Shown: positions 1 through 12,662 of the stretch, piece by piece
How positions within the stretch are numbered: position 1 is the first letter of the stretch
Layout of the letters: the number at the start of each line of letters is the position of its first letter
Assembly (NCBI GenBank): GCA_947095585.1
Contig: OX352762.1
Location: forward strand, 121,302,930 to 121,366,929
Length of the DNA: 64,000 nt
Direction of reading: 5' to 3'
Source of the DNA: Nephrocerus scutellatus
Taxonomy: Eukaryota; Arthropoda; Insecta; Diptera; Pipunculidae
The notes under the pieces: model-generated
The model's input: only the letters and a program-made list of their open reading frames with translations
What the model was told of the DNA's origin: nothing
Database searches by the model: none
Made by a program: the position numbers and the translations under genes

Positions 1-1765
1 TCTTGGATAGATAAAATATTATAATATGACCACATTGATTGACAACAATTATTTACTTATCTTGATACATGTAGGTACATAAGATAGATAATTAAAAATG
101 GGGTATCAGTTGTTTTGTTGCTACATTCGGCTTTACCGCAAAATCCTCTCAAAAGAGTGGCTAGAGTCTTGGCGGTAATAATCTAAACTTAATCTTCTGA
201 TTGAAAATACGTTATTCGCACAATAAAGAAGAAAACATTCAAACGCCTCCAAGCATCTTTCAAACAATAACTCCACCTTGATAGATCAATAGGCGTGCAC
301 TTCAAATAAAAAATTATTGCATTCACTATTTGCTCTTGAAATCATCTCAAGTTCACGGCTTGAGATTACCTATCGAAAAAAAAAATATTAGGTGGGCGTT
401 TGGAAAGGTGTTTCTCAGTGCATCAAGTGCAAACCTACACTGTCACTCTGAAGCTACTGCTATTCTACTCGTATTAAGAATGTCAGCAATAAATAATATT
501 TATTTGTAAACACAGCACACTGGAGATTTGTGTGAGCGCGCATAAATTTATGTTAATTTTTTCCGAGTAGCGCATTTTTGTCCAATAATAAATTATTGCT
601 ACTTAAGTATAGAGATAGGCCAATTACTGCTAACGTAATGACCGACACAGATAAGTATGGCATCGCATCAAATCTAAAAATATATCTTAATTCCGCCAGG
701 AGTAATTACCGTTTTTGCTCTGACAACGAAATCGTTTAAACGTTTGCTATGATCGCGCGCGACAATTAGTCTTTACGGTAAGCAGAGCTATGCGCCGCTA
801 CGATGATTTATTGCTAATTGTGTAACTAACCAAAATGTGGGTTTTTCCTTTTTGTTTAAACATTTGCATCGCGGATACAATGAATGCACAACGATCTGAT
901 AAGATCCCATTACAACAACAGAAATTAGAGATTTCCGAGTTCACTGGAACAAATTGTAGAAAGTTCTTGGATAGGTTTTTGCTAGCGTGCAGATATGCAA
1001 AGTACATACAATACAATACACAAACAAATGATCGATCGATCGATCTTTGAATAATCGATCGCAGAGAAGCAAGAAGGAAGCTGCACAATTTCAACGGAAG
1101 ATTTGTGCGGGCGAAGCAAATTTGTGAGAATCGTGAAAGAGCGAATCACGTCCGCAATTACCCCAGATTCGATCGACAGAGATTCCGATTGCAGAACCGA
1201 TCTTCCCGATAACGCGAATAATGTTGTTATCACGCGATCGCTTGTAGCCATTTTTTACATTTCTGCTATGCAGCGGTGGTGCTGTTTTTTTGCTGATGTT
1301 AGGTTGCAGTATACATACTGCATTCTGCTGAAGATCTTCAATCGAAAAGTCGTGATAGTTTCTCTAGCATTACTCTAACCCGCCAGCCATTGTACCTATT
1401 AGTTTTAGCTACCTACCATGAATAAACTTTCATTCCGAATCGATTTGTTCGTTTCGTTATCAGCACGAACGAATAATATAAGAATTACATAGGAAAGAGA
1501 GAAGTATTTGCAAGATATCTTCAATGAAAATTCTGAACAGGATAAATGGGTCATTTGTAATTCTAAGTCGTTTTTTGTTTTTGACATATTATTGGTATTC
1601 AAGATCAGATGTAAAAGGAAGATTTTCGGCACTCGTTTTAAAAGTGTAGAATTCAATACCCTTAATAAGCGTGTTCTACACTTTTTCATCGACTGATCAA
1701 CTGATCGTGAATACCCTCATTGATTTGCATTGTTAATTTCTTAAAGTCAGTATTGTAATTCATAA
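1..1765. other. Intergenic, no gene recognised
   Basis: AT-rich sequence. The short open frames on both strands overlap each other and match nothing I recognise. A small GATCGATC-type simple repeat lies at about 1029-1047. No promoter, RNA gene or transposon terminus could be supported. Confidence 0.5.
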
Positions 1766-1850
1766 CGATCATCATCATCATATTTGGCTCTACAACCGGG
1801 GTCCGGTCCTGACCTCCCGACGTAAGGATCACAGGGAGGCTTTTAAGAAA
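1766..1850 (-). pseudogene. 3'-end fragment of an RTE-like LINE
   Basis: A (CAT)n run followed by ATTTGGCTCTACAACCGGGG and the next bases resembles 57385-57435, which is the 3' end of an RTE-like LINE C-terminal fragment on the minus strand. Only the very end of the element, with its short-repeat tail, is left here. The assignment rests on that within-window similarity. Confidence 0.5.
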
Positions 1851-2282
1851 TTTTTTAAGATTCTCTCGGTAACAGGACAAGAAAGGACGCAACCTTACCT
1901 GCGTTTACACAGCAAGAAGGCAATAAGAGCAAGCAAATAAATTTCTGAGTGGGGATTTTTGGATTTCGATCAGCCGACCTCAGTAAAAGTGAAATCGCGC
2001 TCTTTAGAACTTAAGTTCATAACAGACATCACAGATTCTGACGACGAATGCAAACAATACATCTCTATATCAATTACTGCATTATGTTAATAGCAATAAC
2101 ACTTTGTAAATAAATAATTCTTTTTGAATGCTTCATCATAAAAGCCACCTTATCTTTAATAAAGGGGTAGAGATAATGTGTAGTGAAAATCAATTTGACT
2201 GTAAAACTAATTCTGCTTCATTTAACAAAAGTGTTTGGATATTTATACCAAATAGCTTAGTCTAGATTTTAAGTATGTAACT

Positions 2283-3110
2283 CTAAATTAAATTATTATG
2301 ACCCATTAATGGGTCGTCGCCTCCCTGTGATCCGTCTAATGCACAAAAGCCATTGGTAGCATTGGTATCATTAGCTATATTCAGCGGTGGTAAGACCTTC
2401 TCTTCTATATGGTTGGCTGCCTTAAATAAGAAAGTTAATCTAGACAACTTAAGCAAAGTCCAAAGATCAGCTAGTGTATGTATGAGCAGATCACTTCGTA
2501 CAACCCCTTCGCTGCACTGGACACTCTGTTCGACCTTACACCACTCGACATTTTCAGCAGGCAAGTAGCTGCTCGTTCGCCTAAATGCTGTCTCCCAGTA
2601 ATCTAGAAATGAAATCGGTCACTACTCTCTCATGAATTTAGTCAGGATCCCAGACAACATAAACTACGCCACTCCGCAACTTCATTTCAACAGAATCTTC
2701 CAGGTCACCCCTCCCCTCCGGATCATTCTGGAAAGAAGACGCTTACCTGAAAAATGAACAAATTCATTTTTACACAGACGGGTCAAAAACAAAAAAGCTA
2801 GTTATTAGCCTCTCTTTCCGTCTTCCAAATCACTGTAGTGTTTTCAAGGCTGATATTATGGCGATCAATGAAGCTTTATCTTGGCTGAAGAGAAACGTCA
2901 TATCTGCTAAGGATATCCGTATATTCTCGATGAGCCAAGCTGCACTGAGATCTCTGTAATCAGTCCCCAAAAACACAATTCTAGCCCCTAACTGCAGATC
3001 ATATTTCCTGGGTATGGAGGAGCATTTCAATATCACCTGTGTTGGTTGCCGGGGCACATAGACTATCCGGGTAACTGTATAGCTGACGAAATACACTACC
3101 CATCTTACCT
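2283..3110 (+). pseudogene. LINE ORF2 remnant: post-RT region plus RNase H
   Basis: The frame at 2353-2568 contains LSKVQRSASVCMSRSLRTTP, the conserved segment after the RT thumb in RNase H-bearing insect LINEs (I/R1/LOA type). At about 2755 the DNA encodes FYTDGSK, the first catalytic Asp motif of RNase H. At about 3045-3090 a shifted frame encodes a degenerate PGH...GNCIADE motif, the RNase H C-terminal block. Several frameshifts and stops make it non-functional. The RNase H part closely resembles the minus-strand fragment at 21866-22110, so both are the same family. Confidence 0.75.
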
Positions 3111-3655
3111 AAACATGGTTCACTAGGCATACCAATCGCTACATGCAAACTCATGTTAAAACGTCAAGTTCATTTAAAAGCTATGCCTGGAGAAGCGCAA
3201 TCCGTGGGTCAGTGGGTTGCTTTATGCTTATTTTAATTTTAGTTGTGACATGCTATCTTTCATTGAGAAGGTCGGATATCTATGTTTAGTTTTTTGATTT
3301 CCTCTGTTGCAGAAATTACTTGAAATGGTTTGCTGAAAATTTTGCAGCCTGGGTACTTTACCAGATGTACCTTTGTTATGAGTTGGACGAAGTCGTTGCA
3401 CACCAAATTCATTTCATTGGACTTTGACTGCAAGATCACCCTGAAGACGATAGATCTTATCGCACTTTGCGTTGACCGTGGTTGTGTTGTGAAAAGTGAA
3501 TTGGATGAGAAAATTTGTAGTTCTTTCTTTCGGCAGTTATTTAAATGTTTCACTTCAACTTCATCGCAGATCCCGTTACCCATGACTTGCGATGATTTAG
3601 AGAATATCTCTTTGTATTAACTAATCATAATAAATTGGTTGCACCAAGCTTCCAT
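3111..3655. other. Unassigned stretch with ORFs on both strands
   Basis: Overlapping open frames of 96 residues (+, 3330-3620) and 107 residues (-, 3260-3583) occur. Neither shows a domain I recognise, and both cannot be real. It may belong to the surrounding LINE debris. Confidence 0.3.
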
Positions 3656-3671
3656 TATCCAGCGGAATAGC

Positions 3672-4060
3672 TAGGGAATAAGTTGTTGGAAAACTAATAA
3701 ATACAAACATGCTGCTTTCAAATCGATAAAAATCTTATGAGTATCAATCTCTACTTCATTGATCTTCTGCAGGATCTGGCGCAGAATGAATATTTGGTCG
3801 CTTATGTAGACTTTCCTGTCTTAAAATTGTACTGATATGAGACCATCGGATTGTTGATCAGTGCGAGGGAATAAATTGTTAGAAAACTAATAAAGACATG
3901 CATGCTGCTTTCAAATCGCTAAAAATCTGGTGAGTACCGATCTATACTTCTTGGGTGGGTCTTCTCCAGGGTCTGCCGCAGTATAAATATTTGGTCACTT
4001 TCCGGGCATAAAATTGCGCAGATATGAGATAATCAGATTTTTGACGAGGTCGAGTTTCAC
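3672..4060 (-). repeat. 193-bp tandem duplication of an RTE-like RT fragment
   Basis: Two diverged copies of the same segment lie in tandem. The landmark CATGCTGCTTTCAAATCG is at 3708 and again at 3901, an offset of 193 bp. On the minus strand each copy encodes an LRQ-I/T-L-(E/Q)-K-(T/I) string followed by an ID-like stretch. This resembles the block just before RT motif A of the RTE-like LINE at 53450-53560 (TLRQLMENV...). Both copies carry stops. It is a decayed LINE piece that was duplicated after or during insertion. Confidence 0.5.
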
Positions 4061-6278
4061 AGTACGGAAGATAAGATCTTATAGGTGATACTGAGGATAC
4101 TAATTCCTCTATGGTATGGTGTGTGGGTTGCGAAGCTCCCAAAAATAGCTAGTATAATATCAAATATTAAATATTATATAATACAATATAAAGTAATTAA
4201 ATATAAATTTATTTCAATTAAATGTCTGTTTAAATTTTTTTTTATTAATTTTCATTGTCATTGAGTTAATGGGGGGAAAACAGGAAATTTCTAGTTCACT
4301 TCATTTCATTTGATCAAACCGAACCGCACTTCGCCTATAATGAATGCACAATCTACAACAATCAACCGAGTAATGAGAATTTTATGGAATGTGATTATGA
4401 CATGAAATTCGAATATGATCTTCGTTATTTAAAATGCGAATATATATCACTCGAGTTGATCGCTAATACTACGCATGCCATAGAAAAACGAGTGTGTATG
4501 TAAGTATGACTTCACCTGTGATCACTTAATGAAAACATACCACCTGGGTATACCATTCCGATGACGGCATTGTATATGGGACATGTGGATGTAGATACCG
4601 ATCGCTTGTCACGCCAAAAGCATTTCAATATCGCGCACTGCCACCAGACTATTGAACTATAGGTGCTAGGTGGTTCTAACGCCCGCTTTAATTGATTTCA
4701 TTTCTAAGGTTAACAAGATTTTCCTATAAATTCTCATAATTTGACATTCTGGTGTAAATGCGCATTTTGATGTTTGCACGTTTGTTCGTGACGTAGATAT
4801 CACACACAAATTATTAGATTGATCTTTGGGCCTGTTTCACGGAAGTCGTCACCAAACTAATTGTTTCCAATGAAATAACGAGATTGTATCACATACATAT
4901 CCGCAACAGGTTGTAAAGAAGCAGTTACATATAAAGTACAGATTGCGTCATTTTAATAATAACTGATGTATCCCGCCGCGTTGGTATTTAGTACCATAGA
5001 ACAAAATGTATCTACAGCAAATGTGTGCCTCATCCATCGTCAGCTCATAGCTTTCCATAGAGCCAATAATATTTGTAATTAATTGTTTCAAATATTTGAT
5101 CATTACTCCGTTTATTTATCCAATATGTGTGAGTTCCGCTTTCACATGCCAAGCAAGCAAGCAAGTGACGATAGAAGATGGCGTTTGGTAATTAGCATAA
5201 TCGCTTAACTATTAATCGGCCGTTAAAATGTCAAGAAATAAAGTTATACGCATACTTCTGGCAAGTCGCTTGAAATGTTTACTAATAATAGATGAGTATT
5301 TCTTCAAACATAATTCGACTATAAGACTTTTTTTCGCATGACATCAGTTGGCTAAAATTGGCTGCTGGACAAATTTGCCACAAAACACACAAATAACATT
5401 GCCATTGGCGAAATTTATTTCTTTTTTGTGAAATCGACCCAAGCTAATTTGTTGTTTACATTCAAATTTTATTCGTTCGAGAGATTACTGACCTGAGACA
5501 AGTTTAGCAGGTATAGGTATGTGTGTAAACATAATGTGGGTTGTACTGAGTGGATTGCTTTGTTAAACGCTCATACAAAACGGTCAAATAAAGAGCGCTA
5601 TCGGTTTTGGATTGTGCTGTTTTGTCCGTTATGGGGCTTACTTGCGCTTTAAGAATAACAATTTGATAATCGTGCTTGGGACATGTGAGTCAGCAGTGCA
5701 ATGTTTGTAGTTAAAAATTTACATTAATATTACTTTGGGTACCGTTTCTGTTGATTTCAGACACGTTAGATACTAGAAGGACACCACCCACATACCTACT
5801 TGAGGAGAACGATGAGTTAAGGTCAAAGTAAAGAAGAATTTATGGACTGACAATGACAACACTTTTTCATTATTGAACATTTCGTTTTTAGAGTATTGTC
5901 TATAACGTCATGTATAGAAGGAACGAAAACCTAACGTGGATTAAAACTTTTCTTATTGAATTTCTTCTAAAGTTTGACTTAAAATATAGGTAGGTTGGTA
6001 AATTGGTGACTCTCGAATTGCGATTTGCATTCATTGGTTTTTCGGTGGAATGCCAGGATGCTGATGATTGTGACGTTCTGATCAAAACGTTGATGTTGGT
6101 TGTACCTTCCTGTTGACAGTAAATACTTTGTCTTGCCCTTATTAATCGCCAATCGCATTTTCGTCGGTGGTTCTGCCAATGATATCGATGTCGTATGCTA
6201 ATGCTAGCAGAAAATTATGCATCTATCGTTAACCTGGAAGTTTCGTACAAATCTATCCAGTACTAAAAAATCCATTCT
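4061..6278. other. Intergenic, no gene recognised
   Basis: About 2.2 kb of AT-rich DNA without a convincing coding frame or RNA gene. The short minus-strand frames near 5900-6180 overlap each other and lack recognisable motifs. Confidence 0.5.
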
Positions 6279-6655
6279 TTGGATCTTCTTCAAGATCTTT
6301 ACATCGAAGCACTCGGTCAGGCTGTTCCTGCTTTAACAAACCAGCGAGAATCATCCATCGTTTTCCTGAAAAGACTTTGGCAAGAAGAATGCCAAAATTT
6401 GACATTGCGTTGTATAGCTCGTCTCTATAATTGGTAAGTATTTAGTTTGCACTTCTTGGATCTTCTTCAAGATCCTTACATCGAAGCACTCGGTCAGGCT
6501 GTTCCTGCTTAAACAAACCGGCGAGAATCATCCATCGTTTTCCTGAAAAGACTTTGGCAAGAAGAATGCCAAAATTTGACATTGCGTTGTATAGCTCGTC
6601 TCTATAACAGGTAAGTATTTAGTTTGCACTTCTTGGGACTTCTTCAAGATCTGGC
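6279..6655 (-). repeat. 177-bp tandem duplication, RTE-like LINE debris
   Basis: Two nearly identical 177-bp units (6279-6455 and 6456-6632) are followed by the first ~25 bp of a third. The shared core CATCGAAGCACTCGGTCAGG occurs in both full copies. On the minus strand the unit edge encodes LRQILKKSQEVQ, similar to the pre-motif-A block of the RTE-like LINE and to the 193-bp tandem repeat at 3.7 kb. The high identity between units suggests a fairly recent tandem duplication. Confidence 0.6.
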
Positions 6656-7084
6656 GCAGTCAAAAAGCTCGTCGTGCAGGCTGCCGAGGCCAGCAGCTTT
6701 TTTATTCTATAGTTTGGATATAAGGGTTCTAACTACATATTGGCTAAGTAGACAGCATTTTTAGCTGTAATTTTCCAGGTTTTCTTGTGCACTGATTGTG
6801 ACTCCATTACGACGGTTTCCTTAATTATCTCGACAAGATTCTGTTTGGGTGGCTTTGATATGTTTCTTTACTATTCGGTAAAACTTTCGATCATTTGGCT
6901 AGCCGCATATTTAGCACAGTGTTATAACACAGCATAGCAAAGCCGAGGTTTTAAGGGCATACAATTTTATACTCAATGACGCACTTTCACATTTTGCGAC
7001 ATTAGTCTAACATTAGTCTAAAAACTGGCTGGTTTCCTCTCGCCTTTTGTGCTCGTAATTTTTTTTGAATGGCTTGCGAACCAT
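6656..7084. other. No gene recognised
   Basis: A short AT-rich stretch between the tandem repeat and the gypsy fragment. It may be further LINE or LTR-element debris, but no motif is clear. Confidence 0.4.
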
Positions 7085-7274
7085 GAAAAATTTCAGGAAG
7101 GAGATTTCGTTTGGCTTTACAATCCCAAGACAAGGCAAGGGAAATCACAGAAACTACAGCTTATCAGATTCAACAAAACCCCAGATGCAAAATGGAAGTT
7201 GTCCAAAACAACAGATTAGCAAGGTCCAACATCAGAAGGAGTGCTGAATCTGTTCGGGATGAACAGAATTAAGG
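7085..7274 (+). pseudogene. Ty3/gypsy pol C-terminal fragment
   Basis: The frame from 7085 reads EKFQEGDFVWLYNP followed by a basic R-x-G-K-S-x-K-L-Q string. This is the post-integrase (GPY/F-like) region of Ty3/gypsy retrotransposons, where 'GD-VWL-NP-R--GKSPKL' is typical. A stop and frame shifts follow. It ends in a purine-rich tract, AAGGTGGGGGTAA (7271-7283), immediately before TGTTACG, the expected polypurine tract and 3' LTR start. Everything upstream of this pol tail is missing. Confidence 0.6.
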
Positions 7275-7283
7275 TGGGGGTAA

Positions 7284-7595
7284 TGTTACGAAAAGTAGTT
7301 AGTAGCGCAGATAGCGAAATACGAATCCCAAGATAAGTCGCAACGTACATACTGGTCCAAAAATTGGTACTAAATACTGGTCAAAAATGTATTCAAACTG
7401 GTTTGTACGATTTGTCCGATTTGTCCGGTTTCTGTGATATACATGTACAGACTGTACATGTAGTTTATTTTTAGAAGATAACTTATTACATATGAGTATG
7501 GTTAGTTGTAAGTAAGGGAAGTTGCCACAATGTTCTGGTATTTTCTTGAAATTTCTGTATTTAAGATTGAAAGTTTCTGCTTCAGTTCTCTCCAA
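7284..7595 (+). mobile_element. Probable gypsy-type 3' LTR, right edge unclear
   Basis: It starts with TGTTACG right after a polypurine tract, as in many insect gypsy-type LTRs. It contains a small TTTGTCCGATTTGTCCGG direct repeat (about 7407-7427) and an AT-rich centre. A LINE fragment follows from about 7600, so the right LTR edge is uncertain. No matching 5' LTR was found in this window. Confidence 0.4.
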
Positions 7596-7599
7596 CTCT

Positions 7600-8789
7600 T
7601 CCCCAATTACCGTGACTCCTCCTCAACTGTTCTGCACCATGTATTTCTCCGACGACCGTTCTGAGATAACGGATTCCATTGCATTGCGTAGTTTGCTATG
7701 AAACTGTCGTCTTTTCGGAGTGTATGACCAATCCACTGCCACTTTCGTCGTTGGATGGTTGTGCCCATTGGTTCCTGACCCATTCTCTAGTTCGTTGGAT
7801 ATATATGTTCGTTAGACATACGGTTAGGCCAGAAAACCCTTAAGATGTTCCGTAGGCACCTATTTACGAACGTTTGTAATCTTTTTGTGATAGTAGCGGT
7901 CACCTTTCAAGTGCTGCACCCATACAACAGCACAGATTCAACATTTGAACGGAACAGTCGCAGCTTGGTGTTTAAGCTGATCGCACTGCTTCGCCATATC
8001 ATGGACATCATTCCAAACACTGATTTTGCTTTGCCGATTCGGTTCGGTTCCACCATTTTTTTCGAGACAATACTCCCAAGATATTGGAAACTCTCTACTC
8101 TCTCTACCGGACCGGTTGTCCAGCAATGTGAACTTGAGTTACTGAGTTAGTGCCAAGGTTGATGATTTTGGTTTTGGCAGTATTAATCTTCAAACCCTTG
8201 GTGCAGCTCCATAATCCTGTCATCAGCGTAGTCCAGATATTTGGGTTGATATGTAAGCGTCCAACGAATTCCTCCGTTTCCAGTGGATAAAACTGCGCGA
8301 AGTACATCGCTAATCACCAACAAAAAGAGTATCGGCGATAGAATGCAACCTTGTCGTACCACACTTAGGATCTCGAATTCCTCTGACAGCTTTCCCCTAT
8401 GCAGCACATGACATTTAGAGCCATAATAGGTTGCTTTAATAATAGCTATTAGTTTATCGGGTATACCTCTCCTGCGCAAGGCGAGCCAGATAAATTGTCT
8501 GTTGATACTGTCATACGCCTTTTAGAAATCGATGAACAGCAGGTGCAGTGGTGACCGGAATTCAACGCACTTTTAAATAATGATCCGCAGGGTGCTAATG
8601 TGGTCGATACAGGAGGTTCCAGTGCGGAAACCTGCTTTTTCGGCATCGAGTCTATCTTCCAGATGTTCCTTAGTTCGCTCAAGTACTACTTTGGCTATTA
8701 CCTTAGCAACTGCAGGTAGAACGCAAACGCCCCTCCAGTTTTCGCACTCCATAAGACTACCTTTTTTAGGGAGCTTGACAAGATCTTCT
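7600..8789 (-). pseudogene. LINE reverse transcriptase remnant
   Basis: Read on the minus strand, the piece begins with VKLPKKGSLMECENWRG (about 8720-8780), then AGFRTGTSCIDHISTLR, a frameshift and stop, a motif A-like 'FIDF*KAYDSINR' near 8510-8530, VRQGCILSPILFLLVISDVL (motif B) and LDYADD (motif C, about 8225). Stops and frameshifts are frequent. The 3' part to about 7600 resembles the basic C-terminal region that follows the RT in this group. The motifs fit an RTE-like family common in insects; the exact clade is not certain. The 5' edge abuts a tandem-repeat array. Confidence 0.7.
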
Positions 8790-9130
8790 ACACGACCTAC
8801 AGAGTTGAATTTTTGTGAGCAATTCAATATCTGCGATGCCACGTGTGACACGTGTCAAGATTCGCGTATGGCCCGTGTGATGCATGGAAATTGGGTTAAT
8901 CTTTGAAATAGGCTTCCATCGCGTCAACTTTTTGAGGTCCTTATTTACCACACTACCTAGAGAGCTGAAATTGTATGTTAGTATGTCAGTGTTATGGGCC
9001 ATTCTTGAGATCCCGCGTCTGACGTATGTCTTGAGTAGCATGTGGCGCGTGTGATGCGTGGAAAAGTGGTTTTTTTTTACTTCTTTCAGGTCCTTTTTAA
9101 CCAATTTTCACATGTGTGACGCGTGTGTAG
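8789..9130. repeat. ~140-bp minisatellite array, copy 1
   Basis: Diverged repeats each contain a variant of CACGACCTAGAGAGCTGAA, a block rich in GTGTG/CACGTG-like steps, and a (T)n-ACTTCTTT-AGGTCCTTTT-AACCA block. The same unit recurs at 27656-28115. This array is more degenerate. Note the near-palindrome TGACACGTGTCA at about 8845. Confidence 0.6.
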
Positions 9131-12100
9131 TGTGTCCATGTTTTTTTACATTAATATATTTTTTTGGTGGGCCTGGAGCTGTATGTCGCAAATTATGACT
9201 CCGATAACTGCATTCCGAAAAACAGCCAACATTTCCAGCATTCTGCCTCATTTCTGTTCGCCTTTGCCTGTCTCTCTTATTGCGAATAATTGCACTTTGT
9301 CTCAACTAAGTTATTGTTCAATTTTCATATTTTGTTGCTATAACAACATTAAGAGATGTTTTTTTATTAACAGAAATTAAATTGCGTCAGCAAATGCATC
9401 TGCCTGTCTGTCCATCAATTGGCCGCGGTCATATAAATTAATTTGAAAAATTTGTCCGCAAAGTCAGCAAGCGATGTGCGGCTGTTTTTTCTATTAACAA
9501 TTAATTATTAACGCAATACATTTGGCCATTTCAAAAAGCCGCGCGTGCCTGCATTAAAAAAAAAAACCCGACTGCTTATACCGCAGTTGGAGGGCAATTT
9601 ATATGCAAATTTATTGCGCCTGCGAGCGATCGAAATAATAATTATTAACTGTCGAACTTTTGATCACTTGGGAATGGAATGGAATTCAGGCCTGCAGTGC
9701 GCTCGTATTGTTCAATGATGATTAACGGGGATACCCAGTGTCCAGTGCTGCAGTATGTTGTAAAAATGTCACAATCAAGTGCAGGCGAACTGGCATCATG
9801 GACGACTTTTAATCGGCCAGTTCAGTCCAGTTTCAAGACAGGAGACAAAAGGAAGTTTCTGTCATGTGGCACACCCTTACCACATAAATTATGTTATCCG
9901 TGGCTGGGCTTGTGCCCCACTTTTGCTAAATAGTTAAATAATTGCATCTCAAATGTAGTTCATTGCCAAATTGAAATTCGTATCTGTAGCTACGAGTAGA
10001 TGGAAATCCCATAAATAAAATTACTCAATTCTGAATTGAAGTAGGAGTAAAGTGAAGTGAACCGAATTGGAGCATTTTTCTGTCACTTTTGTGTTTGTTT
10101 CTTGCATCGGAGTGACACACTCGTTGCTGAAGAACAATAGTGTGAAGCCATTGGCACTGTGAAGGTGCGCTCAGAGCAATTTACTTCAATTTACACGATT
10201 TCGTTGCAGGTCTCTGACAGTCAGTTCCAAACGTTACAATTGACAGAAATTTACAAGCTTGCCATTCGTTATTGTTCACCATTACAAACGGAGCAATAAA
10301 TGCCTTCATTTAGTTGAGTCGTTGAGTGTATAACAATCATAGTGTCAACTGTCAACTCCGAAGCAACGCCCACGCGCATGCGCTTATTGACTTTGGGCGA
10401 TTCTCAAAGTCAATGGGGCTGTTAGTCTGCTACTGCCAGTGCCAACTGCCAATTTGTTAGTTTTTCAAATACTTAACGATTAGTTGCCACACGTGCGCGG
10501 TTGAAAGTTGAATAGAGAATAATCACAAATCAGTGTTTCGAAGTGCACTACAACCACATCTCAATCGAATGTCATCTTCGAAGTCGAGGTGACCGGGTGC
10601 ATCATCATTGCCAAGATCAATCGACATGTTATTAGTTTGCGATTAACAAGTGTCATTGTGAGACTCATTGCTAAAAGTTCCAACTAGCTTTTCTCTTAGT
10701 AAGCGTTTTATTGCAACCATCACTGGCTATTGCCTATGATTTGTTGCAGTTCCTCCTTGCAAACGTCACTATCGGTAATACGTATTCATTTACTGCCTCA
10801 TTATGCAAAATAGGGTAATTGCCCATATCACACGCTGACAGGGACAATCTCTCAGTCTTCCAATTATCACATACCAAGTCGATTCGCATCAGTGTGCCCC
10901 TCTTGCAGTGCTTCAGACTGCAGACTTCTGCTAAAGCGTTGATGCATTTAAGCGTGAACATGAGATTGCATGCAAAGTGCACGCGATATATTTTGACAGA
11001 ATGACTGATGGCGGTTAGGCAGGCACGCAATTATTTATTTCACCAGTTGCATGTAGATGTCGGTTCATATTATTTAACGTAAAGATTTTTTTCATCCAAA
11101 TATCAGAATGATATGACTTTTGCGGTTGGATCAAATATTTAATTTTTTTATTTGCGAGATAACGATATTTTTTCAAAACTGGGCATATTTATTGATTTTA
11201 GAGACATGCCCTGTTCCCTGTTCAAATAAACGAAATCGAGAACATTTACGACAGCTATGTATTTGGAAAATTAAAAAAAAAAATTAGTCCTCGGTTCTTT
11301 GGCGTAACAGAACGAAAAAGTTTATACCGCGTGCCAATAATTTACGTAAGTAGAATAGACGATCAATTATCTTAGAAATTGAAGAAAGATATTATATACC
11401 ATTAATAAGGGTTTGAATTATTTTTTCACAATTAAAAATATAAAATAACTTAAGAAAATTTAATGCTATACACACAACTATAATATATACGCCTTTTGGT
11501 TGTTCTGGTTGTGATTTAATGGACATGTGAGTTGAAAGTGAGTTAATGTGAGTTTTGTGGAAGCTAAAGTATAATAGAAATTGTATTTATGAACTTTTTT
11601 TAAATATCGTACAAATACAGGATCAATAATATGTCGTGACCTGGAAGCTCTAGGGTCATTATTTATGGATAGCTTTAAATCTTCATGTAAAAAGTTGATA
11701 ATTGGAGACCAGAATTTTCTTAATTGAATTGAAATTGACATTAAATTCTCCACTGAAAATTATCACTATCATATCCTCACCTTTACCCATATATTTTTTT
11801 TTATATATTTAAACCTATTGCCAAAGGAATACTCCCTGAATGACTTGCGCCACGGCAATAAGGTATGCTAAGCCTTTTATTAAAATTAAGCATTAAATTG
11901 GAGAAATGTTATTTACAATAATCGCGTTCCTCACGTTTGTAGCCGGTTTCAAATTATTTTCTCGGAATTCTCTGTGATTCATTGAAAAAAGCAATACGGA
12001 AAAAGACGCGAGTCCAAATGCTTTAATGAATGGATCATGGTCAAAGAAAAGGAAAAAAAAATTGACCAAGAAAATATTACAAAAAATATAAAATACGTGA

Positions 12101-12303
12101 GCCTTCAAAATTCCATTGAAAAATTCGGTCTTTCAGGAACTAGCTGACTTCTTTCTTGAAAGCCAACAAGTCGACAATGAATTGTACGGGATTCGTTTGT
12201 AGTACCAGGCCTAAAAACGAAAAAGGCACGCACAACTATCGTGCCGAAAAGCTCCAACGGCAAACATTGCACATTAAATGGAATGGAAATAATGCCCGTT
12301 TTA
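9131..12303. other. Intergenic, no gene; unique-looking DNA
   Basis: About 3.2 kb without coding signal. The part from about 9390 to 10730 is less repetitive and richer in mixed-base motifs than its flanks, including an octamer-like ATATGCAAAT at about 9602. It could be a regulatory region of a distant gene, but nothing in the sequence proves this. Confidence 0.4.
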
Positions 12304-12309
12304 AAAAAT

Positions 12310-12662
12310 TAATAATATCTTCTAAAAGACCCAAAAAATACCACCAAAAGAGCCTTAAAAGAATCACAAAAGACCAACAAAGAACCCCGAGGGACCCTCA
12401 AAAGTGTAACAAAAGACCCCCAATAGAACTCTAAAGTCCCTAAAAAGAATCACAAAAAACTACCACAAGAGCCCCAAAAGAACATCAAACGATTCCAACA
12501 AGAAACCAAAAGACCCTTAAAAGAATCACAAAAGACCCTCCAAAGAACATCAAAAGATTCCAATAAGATCCCCAAAAGACCCCCAGGAAAATTACAAAAA
12601 AAAAAACCCAAAAGATCCCTAAAAGACCCCCAAAAAGATAGTCAAAAGACTCCCATTTACTA
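12310..12662. repeat. Degenerate A/C-rich minisatellite
   Basis: About 350 bp made of imperfect repeats of AAAAGACCC and AAAAGAATCAC-type words with irregular spacing. The overlapping open frames on both strands are products of this low-complexity repeat and are not genes. Confidence 0.75.

Noticed and set aside
1029..1047. GATCGATC repeat as a regulatory site
   Set aside because: A short simple repeat with no context to support a function.
3260..3620. Overlapping ORFs of 96 and 107 residues on opposite strands
   Set aside because: Neither has a recognisable motif; surrounded by LINE debris; kept only as an unassigned stretch.
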